A DNA stretch of 64,000 bases from Burkholderia glumae LMG 2196 = ATCC 33617 (GCF_000960995.1 NZ_CP009435.1:2976001-3040000); one strand, 5' to 3'. Counted from the stretch's first letter, positions 53,645-63,317 are shown. Numbers and translations are program-made. The notes: generated by a model not told the origin, from the sequence alone.

Positions 53645-54509
53645 GAGCCGCTAACACAACCTGGACATGATGCAGCATACGTCGTATCGTCCGCTGCATG
53701 GCAAGACGCAAAATCAGCAACGAGTTGTGGGTGGCGCTGGAACCGCTGATTCCGGAGTTCTCGCCATCACCCAAAGGCGGACGCCGGCGCACGGTCGATG
53801 ATCGAGCTGCGCTCAACGACATCCTGTATGTGCTGCAAACCGGTATCCCGTGGGAGGACCTCCCACAAGAGCTGGGCTTCGGCAGCGGCATGACGTGCTG
53901 GCGACGTCTACGAGATTGGCAAGCAGCCGGCGTATGGCAGCGACTGCATCTGGCGATGCTGCGTCGGTTGCGTGAACACGACCAGATCGATTGGGAGCGC
54001 GCGAGCCTCGATGGAGCCAGCGTCTCCAGCCCCCGGGGGGGCAGGAAACCGGCCCCAACCCGACGGACCGAGGCAAGCTCGGATCGAAACGACACATCGT
54101 CGTAGATGCACGCGGCATCCCGCTGGCTATCACGATTACGGGAGCCAACCGGCACGATTCGATGGCATTCGAACCCACGCTTGATGCCATTCCTGCGGTA
54201 CCGGGCCTGAACGGCCAGCCGCGCAAGCGTCCGAGCAAACTGCACGCTGACAAAGGGTATGACTTCGCGCGTTGCCGGCGTTATCTGAGACAGCGCGGCA
54301 TCAAGACCCGTATCGCCCGCCGCGGTATCGAAAGCAGCGAACGGCTGGGGCGACATCGTTGGGTCGTCGAGCGCACGCACGCTTGGTTCGCCGGATTTGG
54401 AAAGCTCCGGATTCGCTTCGAGCGCCGTCTCGATATTCATGCTGCTTTGCTCTTCCTGGCTGCCGCCGTTATCTGCTCGAGATTCGTGGATGACTTGTGT
54501 TAGCGACTC
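53645..54509 (+). mobile_element. IS5-family element, copy 2 of a head-to-head pair
   Basis: 865 bp, ends GAGCCGCTAACACAAC (left) and GTTAGCGACTC (right, 54499-54509). TAA flanks both sides (53642-53644 and 54510-54512). It is about 95 percent identical, by eye, to copy 1 and points away from it; only TAA separates the two 5' ends. Confidence 0.88.
53698..54503 (+). CDS. Transposase of IS5 copy 2 in two overlapping frames
   Basis: Frame 1 MARRKISNELWVALEPLIPE to 54105; frame 2, -1, runs to 54503 with GQETGPNPTDRGKLGSKRHI, ADKGYDFARCRRYLRQRG and HRWVVERTHAWFAGFGKLRI, ending FVDDLC. The frames meet at GCCCCCGGGGGGGCAGG, which contains a G-GGG-GGC slippery heptamer, so -1 recoding would give a complete DDE transposase. 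Confidence 0.8.
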
Positions 54510-54689
54510 TAAACGCAATGCCGATAATACGAGATATTAGCGTTGCAAAACGTTTGTCGATATTTAAATTACCCCTCAAATACAATCTCAACTGATTCAC
54601 GCCTTCCGGCAGGGCAATACCATTCTTATTTTCTTTAAAAACAGCGACATCAACTCCTGATTCTCAGGCCGCGCGCTACTGAAAACGGG

Positions 54690-55021
54690 GGGACGTCGAG
54701 GGCGACGAGAAGCCCATTGTGCATTCCGACCGAGGTGGTCACTATCTCTGGCCTAGTTGGCTGTCCCGGATTGCGAACGCCAGCCTCATTCGATCCATGT
54801 CGCGCAAAGCCTGCTCACCAGACAATGCGGCCTGCGAAGGTTTCTTCGGAAGGCTGAAGACCGAAATGTTTTACCCTGGCAATTGGCGTTCGACGATCAA
54901 CGCGGAATTCGTTGAGGCACTGGATGCCTATATTCGCTGGTATAACGAAAAACGGATCAAGGGCTCCCTCGGCTATCTCAGCCCCATCGAGTACCGTGAA
55001 AGCCTTGGGTTAACAACGTAA
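54690..55021 (+). pseudogene. IS3-family (IS150-like) OrfB C-terminal fragment
   Basis: The frame EGDEKPIVHSDRGGHYLWPS, CSPDNAACEGFFGRLKTEMF, NAEFVEALDAYIRWYNEKRI, GSLGYLSPIEYRESLGLTT is the C-terminal third of an IS3/IS150-type OrfB, including the last two DDE regions. The N-terminal two thirds are missing; AT-rich non-coding sequence (54513-54680) takes their place. It borders the biosynthetic operon. Confidence 0.85.
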
Positions 55022-55139
55022 ATCAGTCCAAGAAAATGGCCGCATCCCCGGTGGCTCAAAATTCCGTCGGCGCGGACACTATGGTCCGCGCAGAAAAGCA
55101 TCGCAGGTGATCGATCTCGCTTCTTCCGTGCGAGCTGGT

Positions 55140-56756
55140 TCAAGCCAAAGCGTAAATGCGCCGGCATGCGCTGATTGGCTGCTGCGCCCAATCACGCAAT
55201 CGCGCCGCCACCCCGCAAAATTCGCGCCCCAGTTCACTGACGAATGACTCCGACAACCTGTCCGCCCGATAGACAAGGCGACCACTCAAACGGTCGCCCC
55301 CGTCGTTCATGTGGATCTTGATGTCCGCGCCATGATCGATTCGCTCGAAAGACAAGGGGCTGACCTCGGCCCCTTTCAGTCTCAGCGAACGGTCCAGTCG
55401 ATTGCCATGAAGCGTAAAGTGAAAATTCGGGGGCGTTTTTTCCATGTCGATCTCCGGACGTAGCGCGTCGACTAACGTATCAAATGGCATGTGCAGAAAA
55501 GCCTGGGACCGGATGACGGACGCTTGCGCGAGCCCTGCGAGCTGGCCAACTGTCGTGTCGGATGAAAACTGGCATCGAACGTAGAGTGGCGCCCATAACA
55601 TGCCAATCATCTGAGCAAACTCGGCGTGGTCTCTGGCGCTGCCCGCCGCGCGAAAGGTCATGTCTTGGATGCCGAGACGACGATAAATCACGATGTTCCA
55701 GGCCGTAATCAGTGCCGCGTAGTGACTGCATCCATGATCTGCGGCAAATCCCGCTATTGCGGCGCGCGCATTTTCCGAAAGCAGAATTCTATACGAGCCG
55801 TGCATGAGGCCTGGTCCACCGCTCGTTCGTTCGACGGGAGCGAAAGAAATCGTTGTTTCGGCACCCGACATCGTCTGCCGAAACGCGTCGACTGCGTCCA
55901 CGACGACATCGCTGGATAGTTGCGCGTCGAGCCACGCAAGATATGTCGACTGCTGTGGGGCCGCTAGCGCAGGCCTCACGCTTCCTGTCGCAAGGATCTC
56001 TGCATAAACGTCCGATACTTCTTTAAGCCATAGATGCAGACCCGGCCCATCCAAAATGATGTGATGAGCACAGATGACGGCCAGCCATTCACGACGTCCC
56101 AACTCGGCCAGCACCACCCTATAGAGGGGCGCACGGGAAAGGTCGATCGTTTGCTCGATCAGGTCCGCCGCGAGGCGGGCTGACAGCGTGGAAATATCGC
56201 GGGGCGCTCCAGTGTCGTCTATGTTGAGGCAGCGTATGCTAGCTTGAGCATCCGGATCGAGCCGTCGCTCGACAGCGGCGCCCTCGTGCACGAAATAGCA
56301 ATGCAGTGCCTCGTGACGGCGGCCCACAATGTCGAAGCTTTGCCTCAGCGCCGGGAGATTAACGTCGCCCGTGATATGGAAAGACGCCTCGACGTACAGA
56401 GATGGGTTCGCCGGATCGCGACGCGCTTCCGCATGAAAGTGGCGCTGCGCGCCGGTCAGTACCTGCAGAAAGTCAACTGTGTTCGGCGCGGCGTAGGCGG
56501 TACGGGCCGAATCGTCCGGTGATACAGGTGCCAGCACCGCTACAGCCATGGCGCACTCGCTGATCGTCGGCCCCATGTAGACCGCCCTGATCGGAAGCCG
56601 CCGATGCCAATGCTTCTCGATCCAATTGATGAACTGCAAGACATGCAGCGACGTCGCGCCTTTAGCGAGTATGTTGTCGGTCTCGGCCAGTGTGTCGACG
56701 GCCAGAATGCGCCGCCAGAACGTCGCGATCGTGTCGCTCGAGGGTGGAGGTGTCAT
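55140..56756 (-). CDS. Free-standing PCP-C NRPS protein (carrier plus condensation domain)
   Basis: 538 residues. Residues about 8-75 form a carrier domain with the phosphopantetheine site in KGATSLHVLQFI (Ser36; the usual GGDS/GGHS reads GATS). Residues about 90-530 are a condensation domain with the intact catalytic motif HHIILDG (about residue 228) and other C-domain landmarks (RHEALHCYFV, QTIDLSRAPLYRVVL, FTLHGNRLD). There is no adenylation or thioesterase domain, so the carrier must be loaded by another enzyme. Probably joins an acyl or aminoacyl group to an amine or alcohol. Its ATG overlaps the JmjC gene stop by 4 nt. Last gene of the operon; about 120 nt then separate it from an IS fragment. 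Confidence 0.85.
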   Translation of the reverse strand: MTPPPSSDTIATFWRRILAVDTLAETDNILAKGATSLHVLQFINWIEKHWHRRLPIRAVYMGPTISECAMAVAVLAPVSPDDSARTAYAAPNTVDFLQVLTGAQRHFHAEARRDPANPSLYVEASFHITGDVNLPALRQSFDIVGRRHEALHCYFVHEGAAVERRLDPDAQASIRCLNIDDTGAPRDISTLSARLAADLIEQTIDLSRAPLYRVVLAELGRREWLAVICAHHIILDGPGLHLWLKEVSDVYAEILATGSVRPALAAPQQSTYLAWLDAQLSSDVVVDAVDAFRQTMSGAETTISFAPVERTSGGPGLMHGSYRILLSENARAAIAGFAADHGCSHYAALITAWNIVIYRRLGIQDMTFRAAGSARDHAEFAQMIGMLWAPLYVRCQFSSDTTVGQLAGLAQASVIRSQAFLHMPFDTLVDALRPEIDMEKTPPNFHFTLHGNRLDRSLRLKGAEVSPLSFERIDHGADIKIHMNDGGDRLSGRLVYRADRLSESFVSELGREFCGVAARLRDWAQQPISACRRIYALA

Positions 56757-57706
56757 GTCGTTCCTTCGGTTGAGCCCTTCTGAAGGGTGTCGGAAAGCAC
56801 GTTTGCGCGGTGCAACGCTCGGCGCAGTCCGGTCTCCATCTCGTCGAGATGGCCGGCGTCAACGCCTTTGAAGAAATATCGAACCATGCTTGCCTCGGGG
56901 GCGGTAAGCTGGCCTTTTAGCCCATTGATAAAACCCCGGATCCGAGCTGAATGGACAAAATTCCACGTGATCGACACGCTCGCAGTGAGCGTCAGGACAT
57001 CGTGATACCAGCCGTCCGGTATGAAGAGAATCTCTCCGGGCTGGAGCACGATCTCGCCTTCGGGGCGCGCATGTTCGCCCATCGGAAACATCTGCTTGTC
57101 CGGGTTCATCGGATCGAAGAAGGCGCCATCGCACTCGAGCTTCGATGCCGCGTCGGGCGAATAAAGCGTGACTCGCTTGGTGCCCTGCAGCTGGCAAATG
57201 ATCGCCTGCGTTCCTATCGGGTCACGATGCAGCCGGGTACGGCAGCCTGCGAAACTAATAAAAATTCCCTTGTATGGGAATGCATCTCGCGTGACATCGA
57301 TTTCCTGGCCTTTCCTTGAAGGCGGCAGACAGTACGACGATTTCGGTAAAAATGACGGATGCGTCCATTCTCGCTCGATCATGCTAAACGCCGGATCCGA
57401 CCAGACGAAATCGACATCCCTGAACTGGGCGTACCATCTCACGTAACCAGGAAGTGAGCCTGCGTCCTGGTTTTCCTCGCTTGCGAGCAAGTAAGCGCGC
57501 AAGCTACAAACGTCGATTAGGCCGAACAGGTTGTCATAAACCTGGACCTGCTCGTCGCCGCATTTGGTCGCAAAATACTGAAGCGCTGGCTCCTGGTAAA
57601 TGCCCCATGTGTCCATCTCGCCGGCGACGATGACAGGCTGATTGGTCGTCAGATAGCGTGAGATAAAAGCCTGTTCAGACAGCTCGCCACATTTCGTTAT
57701 TGCCAT
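56753..57706 (-). CDS. JmjC/cupin-8 type Fe(II)/2-oxoglutarate oxygenase
   Basis: 317 residues. The double-stranded beta-helix metal site is visible: H160-R-D162 in RLHRDPIGTQAII and H235 in FIPDGWYHDVL, with EIVLQPGEILF before it. The N-terminal QPVIVAGEMDTWG is typical of cupin-8 hydroxylases. These enzymes hydroxylate amino-acid side chains, often on a carrier protein or free peptide. Within this operon the likely substrate is a pathway intermediate or carrier-bound residue. Coupled by ATGA overlap to the PCP-C gene. Confidence 0.82.
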   Translation of the reverse strand: MAITKCGELSEQAFISRYLTTNQPVIVAGEMDTWGIYQEPALQYFATKCGDEQVQVYDNLFGLIDVCSLRAYLLASEENQDAGSLPGYVRWYAQFRDVDFVWSDPAFSMIEREWTHPSFLPKSSYCLPPSRKGQEIDVTRDAFPYKGIFISFAGCRTRLHRDPIGTQAIICQLQGTKRVTLYSPDAASKLECDGAFFDPMNPDKQMFPMGEHARPEGEIVLQPGEILFIPDGWYHDVLTLTASVSITWNFVHSARIRGFINGLKGQLTAPEASMVRYFFKGVDAGHLDEMETGLRRALHRANVLSDTLQKGSTEGTT

Positions 57707-57771
57707 CGGTCTCTCCCGACGCCGCCGGGCCGAACTCGAGGCGTCACGTTCATCTTACTGGCGGCCATCGG

Positions 57772-60045
57772 TCACGATTGCTTCAAAGGCCTGCCTTGGC
57801 GCTTATCGAAATCGAAAGGCGCAGGGTCGACAAACCGGCACAGCACGTTCGTCGTCAACCTGAACACATCATGATCGCGACCGCTACAGCCCAGTGCGCC
57901 GGCGTAAGCGATCGAGCCGGTCGAAAAAACGGCGCCGCCACCGGGAATGGCGAAGAAAACCATCTCTGCGCGGACGGATGCATTGAGTAGTGCATCCGTC
58001 GCACCGTGCGGAACCAGCACTTCCTCGCCCGCCTGTTCATACGTATTCGAATGATTTTCGCTGCGGGCGATCACGATTGCTTGAGGTGGCGTACCTAGGT
58101 CATCACTACAGGCATCGATCTCGATGCCCGCCGCGCCTCCTTTCAACATTCCGTAATCACCGAAAACTTCGCCACATATGCCTTCGAACATCCACGCCAA
58201 GCACGGATCGTACGACGCGCACGTGCGTCGATAATAGCTGCAACGATCAAAGCCCTGCGCGACAAAGCCCACACCGACCAATCTCTGTGGCGCTCGGCCC
58301 GCCTGCCGCCACAACCCACCGCGCTCGCCATTGAAGCTCAAATGCAGTGCGCCCGGCTCCGCATCCCAGGCGCGCACGCCATCCGCTCGCCGAACCTCGA
58401 TCACACCGCTGCGCTCGGGATGAAATGCGATGCGCCAGTAAAAGCCGTTGCCTCCCATGTACATGAGCCGGCCGCCCGTTCGGAGATAGCACTCGATCGC
58501 ATCGAGCATTTCACGCGACGCGTATTCGGGATGCGAACCAGTAATGACGGTCGCGTAAGGCGCGAGCAAAGCTGCCTGCTCCGCATGCAAGTCTTCATCG
58601 GTGACGACGTCATAGGCCACGCCGAGCTTTTCAAGCCAATCAACGATGAAAAGGTCGACATTGAAATTCCACAAGCGGCCGTCCGGCCGGACGTTCTGTG
58701 CCGGTCGGTGCCGGCTTGCGTAAGCGACCCCACTTCCATCGCTATGGCGATCGTAAGTCGACAGCCCCATTTCTGGCGTATCTAGGAATGCGACGTCAAC
58801 GGCGTCGAGCAGCGACAGACAACCATGCAGACGCTCGCTCGCAAGCGAGGAAAAACGAGTGCGATGATTCTGGTAGGCGATATAGGTGGCGGTCGGGAGC
58901 AACAGCAGAATACGTGCAGTCGACTTGTTCGATTTGCCGCGCGGTGGCCGTACGACAAACGGTATCCAGAATTCGCTCACATCACTGGTAAGATGCGCCG
59001 CATATACGCCCGATCGTAATGCGTTTGGCACGACCCATTCGAAATCTGACGCCCAGCAAGCGTCGACCAGATCATCGTCGTGAAAATGAATCGCACCATA
59101 GCGATCTGGGGCAAGCGGCCACGCGAACACTTCGCCTTCCCAATCGTGTCCAGGCACGGCGCGGGTCGGTTGATTGATCAATATCCCGTGGTGCTGCCGC
59201 AACCCGAGATCGGTAACCGCGTCGCCCGATATTCCCTGAGTGAAGTCCCACGCCGCCACCACACGCTCCCCCAGATCGGCGCGTTCCGGCCACGCATCCA
59301 ACAGGGCGATTTCATCACGCGCAAGCGGCCCACGTGCGACGCGTGGTCGCGCAATACAACCGTTGAAATGACAGGCGAACTGCCAGCCTTCCCACGCGGA
59401 CGGTTCGTCCGTGCGATCCGCGCTCCACGCAGCCATCGTGAACGGTCCGGCGAACGCAGCTGGGCAGAACGGCACGTTGACCGTCACCGACACTGGCGCT
59501 TCATTATGGAAATCATGACGGCTCAACGGCTCTTGCCACAGTGTCACGGCACCCGCCGCGGCGTCGAACGATGCCGCAACGCGATGCCAGCGTGGAGTCA
59601 TCGGCACACCGGTGGACACATACACCGGCGCCAGTCCGGGCCGCCCCAACACAAGCTGCAACGCGCCGCGCTCATCTAATTCCAGCCCACTGCCAGTCAT
59701 TTGGTGTTCAGACCACGCGCCCATGATCGCCTGACGGCCCTTGCGCGGTGTCGTCGGGCGGATGCACGCGGTCAACGAAAACCCGTCGCTAACGTCCAGG
59801 GCGAGACGATCGAAAACGGCCAGTGAACCGATCGGAATTGTCTGAGTGCGGCCCTCATAACGACCGTTACAAGGAGTTGCAACACACTCCGGTTCGAAGG
59901 AGGAAGCCCCCGGGCCGGCGTTCGGCTGACGCAGCCGGACAATTTGTACATCATACGGTTCAGCATTCGCGCTGCTCACCATGAAGCGAATCGTCTCACC
60001 CGGCGCCACGCTCCAACGATCCGAATAAGCGATGATCGCGCTCAT
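57772..60045 (-). CDS. N,N-dimethylformamidase large-subunit-like protein
   Basis: 757 residues. Residues about 60-300 contain a LamG/concanavalin-like region (FSLTACIRPT, WHRVAASFDAAAGAVTLW, NGCIARPRVARGPL). From about 330 to the end lies the DMFase catalytic region: ILLLLPTATYIAYQNH (Tyr388/Tyr391), LSTYDRHSDGSGVAYAS (Tyr431), TGSHPEYASREMLDAIECYL (His505, Glu507) and GGRLMYMGGNGFYWRI. In dimethylformamidase two Tyr and one Glu hold a mononuclear iron; the spacing here fits. No small DMFase subunit gene is nearby. Presumably hydrolyses or forms an amide in the pathway. Overlaps the ligase gene by 4 nt. Confidence 0.8.
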   Translation of the reverse strand: MSAIIAYSDRWSVAPGETIRFMVSSANAEPYDVQIVRLRQPNAGPGASSFEPECVATPCNGRYEGRTQTIPIGSLAVFDRLALDVSDGFSLTACIRPTTPRKGRQAIMGAWSEHQMTGSGLELDERGALQLVLGRPGLAPVYVSTGVPMTPRWHRVAASFDAAAGAVTLWQEPLSRHDFHNEAPVSVTVNVPFCPAAFAGPFTMAAWSADRTDEPSAWEGWQFACHFNGCIARPRVARGPLARDEIALLDAWPERADLGERVVAAWDFTQGISGDAVTDLGLRQHHGILINQPTRAVPGHDWEGEVFAWPLAPDRYGAIHFHDDDLVDACWASDFEWVVPNALRSGVYAAHLTSDVSEFWIPFVVRPPRGKSNKSTARILLLLPTATYIAYQNHRTRFSSLASERLHGCLSLLDAVDVAFLDTPEMGLSTYDRHSDGSGVAYASRHRPAQNVRPDGRLWNFNVDLFIVDWLEKLGVAYDVVTDEDLHAEQAALLAPYATVITGSHPEYASREMLDAIECYLRTGGRLMYMGGNGFYWRIAFHPERSGVIEVRRADGVRAWDAEPGALHLSFNGERGGLWRQAGRAPQRLVGVGFVAQGFDRCSYYRRTCASYDPCLAWMFEGICGEVFGDYGMLKGGAAGIEIDACSDDLGTPPQAIVIARSENHSNTYEQAGEEVLVPHGATDALLNASVRAEMVFFAIPGGGAVFSTGSIAYAGALGCSGRDHDVFRLTTNVLCRFVDPAPFDFDKRQGRPLKQS

Positions 60046-61745
60046 CCGTTACCACCGGTCGCTTCGTCGGCCACCACACGGGGCTTTCCACCCAACGCTG
60101 CGGCAGCAAAAACACCAAACCGCGAAGCAAGTTGCCTACGCTGAATCTTTCCTGTCACCGTGGCCGGTATCGTGCGCGCACCGACCATCACAACGCCAGG
60201 ACGATACCGCGGCGAGCAGCGCTCCACGATCGCTCGCACCTCGGCCAACGCATGGTCGATGTCGTCTGTAAAGACATAGACGCCAATTTCTTCCCCGGCC
60301 CATTCGTTACGAAAACCGCAAGCGGCGAAGCGGCCGACATGCGACAGAGCAGCCAATTCCGCCTCCACTGCTCGGGGGCTGATGCTGTCGCCGCGCCGGA
60401 GGATGATCTCCTTGAGGCGGCCCGTGACGAAAAAATACGGCACCTCCTCCACCTGGACGAAGAAGCCGAGATCGCCGCTGTGCAACCATCCGTCGGCGAA
60501 TGCCAGAGAGGTTTCTTCGTCGGCCCGCCAATAGCCGGACATCACGTTGTGGCCGCGAATCAGAATCTCGCCCTCCTCGCCCTGGTCTGCAGGCGAACCA
60601 TCCCGCCGCGCGATCTTCAGTTCGGTGCCAAACAACGCCGGGCCGATGCTCGGTACGTTCCACTCATTCATCAAACGCCTGCGAACGATCGGATCGATCG
60701 ACGCCGGCGTGGTAGCGGCGAAATTCGTGCATTCGCTGAGACCGTAACCCTGGTGTATGGGAATACCGAGGTTTTTTTCGAACGATGCGGCGTCGGTGCG
60801 CGACAGGGGTGCGGCAGCGGACACGACATAGCGGAAATCAGGCGACAGCTCCGGCTTCGACCGGCGGCTGCCGAGCAAACGAATGATTTCCGGAACTGCC
60901 GACAAGATGTTGATTTGCTCGCGGCTGGCGATCTCCCAAAGCCCCTGGCCTGAGAAGCGGTTGCATAAAACCGTGTGACATCCTGCGTAAACCGAACCAA
61001 TCATCGAGAAACCAAAGGCATTCGCGTGAAACAACGGTAGGATGCAAAGATGATGTTGATTCACGTCGAGAGCGTGGGCGATCCTCAATCCCTCGGCATT
61101 GACCAAGATGTTGTAATGGCTCAGGCGGACGCCCTTGGGTGATGAAGTCGTGCCTGAGGTAAACAACAGCACCGCAAGATCGTCGGGCTCGACGGCCGGA
61201 GACGGCATACTCGCAGCCCCCCGTGCCCTCGCATTCGCTAATAGTTCCTCAGTCCCTATCCTGGATGCATCGATCGCCACCAGCAAATCGGCGCCGACGC
61301 CCAGGCCGGTGACCGTCAATACAGGCTGGACTTGTCCGGCAATGTATTGCAGATTGCGCGTCGACTCGACATTATTGACGGGCACCGCAATAGCGCCGAT
61401 ATAAAGAATCGCCAGATAAGTAAGGTAGGCTTCGGGGCAGTTGGCCGAAATGACCATCACGCGATCACCTCGCGACACGCGATGATGTAGAGCCAACTCT
61501 GCAGCAAGACAATGAATGTCCGCGATCATCTCCCGGTACGTCCAATGTGTAGTTCGCGCTTGATCAACATACCAAGTCAACGCAGGCCGATCCATCCCCT
61601 CGCCGGCAGCATGTCGATCGATCACCGTCGGCAATGTGGTTAGCTGGATAATCCGCTCGGTGAGCCGCTTTCCCCGATAACACCAGGGGTCGCGGTTCAT
61701 AGTTGTTTTACTCGCTGTCTGCGTCATCGGTCGCCCATTCGGCAT
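60042..61745 (-). CDS. AMP-forming acid ligase (acyl-CoA/ACP synthetase family)
   Basis: 567 residues, class-I adenylate-forming enzyme. P-loop LLFTSGTTSSPKGVRLSH (193-210), QGYGLSECT (332-340), HSGDLGFF (422-429), GRLKEIILRRGDSISP (442-457) and the C-terminal catalytic Lys in PATVTGKIQRRQL (about 533). It activates a carboxylic acid and, with the nearby ACP, probably thioesterifies it to a carrier. ATGs at 61745, 61727 and 61700 are possible starts; none has a clear ribosome site. Substrate not predictable. Confidence 0.87.
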   Translation of the reverse strand: MPNGRPMTQTASKTTMNRDPWCYRGKRLTERIIQLTTLPTVIDRHAAGEGMDRPALTWYVDQARTTHWTYREMIADIHCLAAELALHHRVSRGDRVMVISANCPEAYLTYLAILYIGAIAVPVNNVESTRNLQYIAGQVQPVLTVTGLGVGADLLVAIDASRIGTEELLANARARGAASMPSPAVEPDDLAVLLFTSGTTSSPKGVRLSHYNILVNAEGLRIAHALDVNQHHLCILPLFHANAFGFSMIGSVYAGCHTVLCNRFSGQGLWEIASREQINILSAVPEIIRLLGSRRSKPELSPDFRYVVSAAAPLSRTDAASFEKNLGIPIHQGYGLSECTNFAATTPASIDPIVRRRLMNEWNVPSIGPALFGTELKIARRDGSPADQGEEGEILIRGHNVMSGYWRADEETSLAFADGWLHSGDLGFFVQVEEVPYFFVTGRLKEIILRRGDSISPRAVEAELAALSHVGRFAACGFRNEWAGEEIGVYVFTDDIDHALAEVRAIVERCSPRYRPGVVMVGARTIPATVTGKIQRRQLASRFGVFAAAALGGKPRVVADEATGGNG

Positions 61746-61781
61746 TTACTGGTTGATCAATCGACCGCGTTGGCCTTCGTA

Positions 61782-62948
61782 CTACCATGCGTCGTCGGTC
61801 ATCACTTTTTTCCACGCGGGGTCGAGCCCGGGGATTTCCGTGCCCGCCGTATCGAAGAGCCGCTCGGAAAACGGTGCGCGATACATGACCCGGCGCTCTC
61901 CATCCAGCATTTCATAAATGAACTCCTTATCGTCCCCTGGATCGACGAGATTGGCCCAGGGTGCCAGCGCGGAGTCGCCGTACACAGCCTGCGTGTAGTG
62001 CAGCGCGAAATAGTAAGGTTTCTCCAGATGATTTTCCGCCACACGGCTTTTCACCGCATTGCGCAACGTTTCGCTGTCGTGCTTCAAAATATAGATTCTG
62101 AGGTCGCTAAATTTACCCAGGTGCCAGTTATCGGCCGAAGCGGCGAAAATTGCCGACACGGCCTCGCGGTAGATGTGGATGCACAAATTGAGCACCATAT
62201 CCGCTTCGTCTGGTATCGAAATGATCGGATCGACGCTTTTCGGCACGCGCCGCGACAGTACTGCGTCACTTGGAAAACTATAGATATCGTGTGGGTCGAA
62301 GAAATCGAACCCTGCGGCGAAACGAAAAAACGGAACGCTCGGGTGGTTCGTCAACAGCGTGAATTTGGCCATAATATGCGCGTTGAAATTCCAAAATCGA
62401 ATTTTTTCGCGCGAAAGAGGCTCGACTGTATTGTTCACGAAATTGACCGTGCCCTGGACGAACCCGAGCTCATTCAGCACCGCCGAAACCTCTGCTGCTG
62501 CGCTCTGGGGAATCAACGTGTCGACGTCACCCAGCATTCGATTGCCCGGATGATAGATGTCGCCGATCAGGGCGCTACCCTTGATGCATACGATCGGTAC
62601 ACCCGCCCTGTTCACTGCCTCGATTGTACGCCTGAGCAGGTTCAGCCAAAGCGTGTTCTTTTCTAGATTGGCTTGGCTGAGCTGGTCCATGTACGTGATC
62701 CAATTCTTCACCAGCCCACTGCGCGCAGCCGGCCCGATGAGATTCCGGTGCTTCAGGTTTTCCCACACGTAGCAAAGTACCCGCTGATGCATGGCTTGCA
62801 TGACGATCCAGGGCCAATCGAGCCGCGCGGAAAAAACCTCGTCAAAGAAAGCGGCCGGGACCTGCCTGTCCACCATGGAAAGCGCTATTAGGGTCCGTTG
62901 CTCACGAGTCCCGTTCATCAGCAAGCTATCGTCCGAAAACTCGGTCAT
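61782..62948 (-). CDS. Nucleotidyltransferase-family protein (NTP_transf_5 type)
   Basis: 388 residues from MTEFSDDSLLMNGTREQRTL; GAGGAGC precedes the ATG, which is preferred over the longer frame. The nucleotidyltransferase core is VPIVCIKGSALIGDIYHPG, NRMLGDVDTLIPQ (Lys, then G-DVD) followed by a helical C-terminal half. Members of this uncharacterised family appear in peptide and sugar natural-product clusters; no reaction is established. It lies between the ACP and the ligase gene in the same operon. Confidence 0.78.
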   Translation of the reverse strand: MTEFSDDSLLMNGTREQRTLIALSMVDRQVPAAFFDEVFSARLDWPWIVMQAMHQRVLCYVWENLKHRNLIGPAARSGLVKNWITYMDQLSQANLEKNTLWLNLLRRTIEAVNRAGVPIVCIKGSALIGDIYHPGNRMLGDVDTLIPQSAAAEVSAVLNELGFVQGTVNFVNNTVEPLSREKIRFWNFNAHIMAKFTLLTNHPSVPFFRFAAGFDFFDPHDIYSFPSDAVLSRRVPKSVDPIISIPDEADMVLNLCIHIYREAVSAIFAASADNWHLGKFSDLRIYILKHDSETLRNAVKSRVAENHLEKPYYFALHYTQAVYGDSALAPWANLVDPGDDKEFIYEMLDGERRVMYRAPFSERLFDTAGTEIPGLDPAWKKVMTDDAW

Positions 62949-62994
62949 CGGTTGCTCCTCTGCGGCCGGTCGCGTTAACCTCGGTCCCCAAGCA

Positions 62995-63282
62995 CTACGC
63001 GTCGGGGCCGGACTTGGCATAACGGGACAACACCCTTGCGATCGCGGCCAGCGTTCCCATTTTCGAGAACGTGAACTCATGATCGGGAATAGTAAGGTTA
63101 AACTTCTCTTCCAGCGACATCAGGAATGCGAAATGAGTAAATGATTCGAGTGTGTCGCTCAACGAATCTTCATTACCCAGTTCCGCCAGATCGGCGTCGT
63201 CATTAAACTCAACAAGCGCGTCCCGCACGCGCGCCAGAATCGCCGCCAACTCCATGCCCTCGCCCGCTCTGGTGTCAGTCAT
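62995..63282 (-). CDS. Stand-alone acyl carrier protein
   Basis: 95 residues, acidic, four-helix ACP pattern. NEDSLSDTLESFTHFAFLMS carries the probable phosphopantetheine Ser47 (E-S-F where most ACPs have D-S-L), followed by LEEKFNLTIPDHEF. It could be loaded by the acid ligase encoded 1.2 kb downstream. 46 nt separate it from the nucleotidyltransferase gene. Confidence 0.85.
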   Translation of the reverse strand: MTDTRAGEGMELAAILARVRDALVEFNDDADLAELGNEDSLSDTLESFTHFAFLMSLEEKFNLTIPDHEFTFSKMGTLAAIARVLSRYAKSGPDA

Positions 63283-63317
63283 GTCCTTTCCTCAATGCAG
63301 AAACGGACGGTCGGGCT

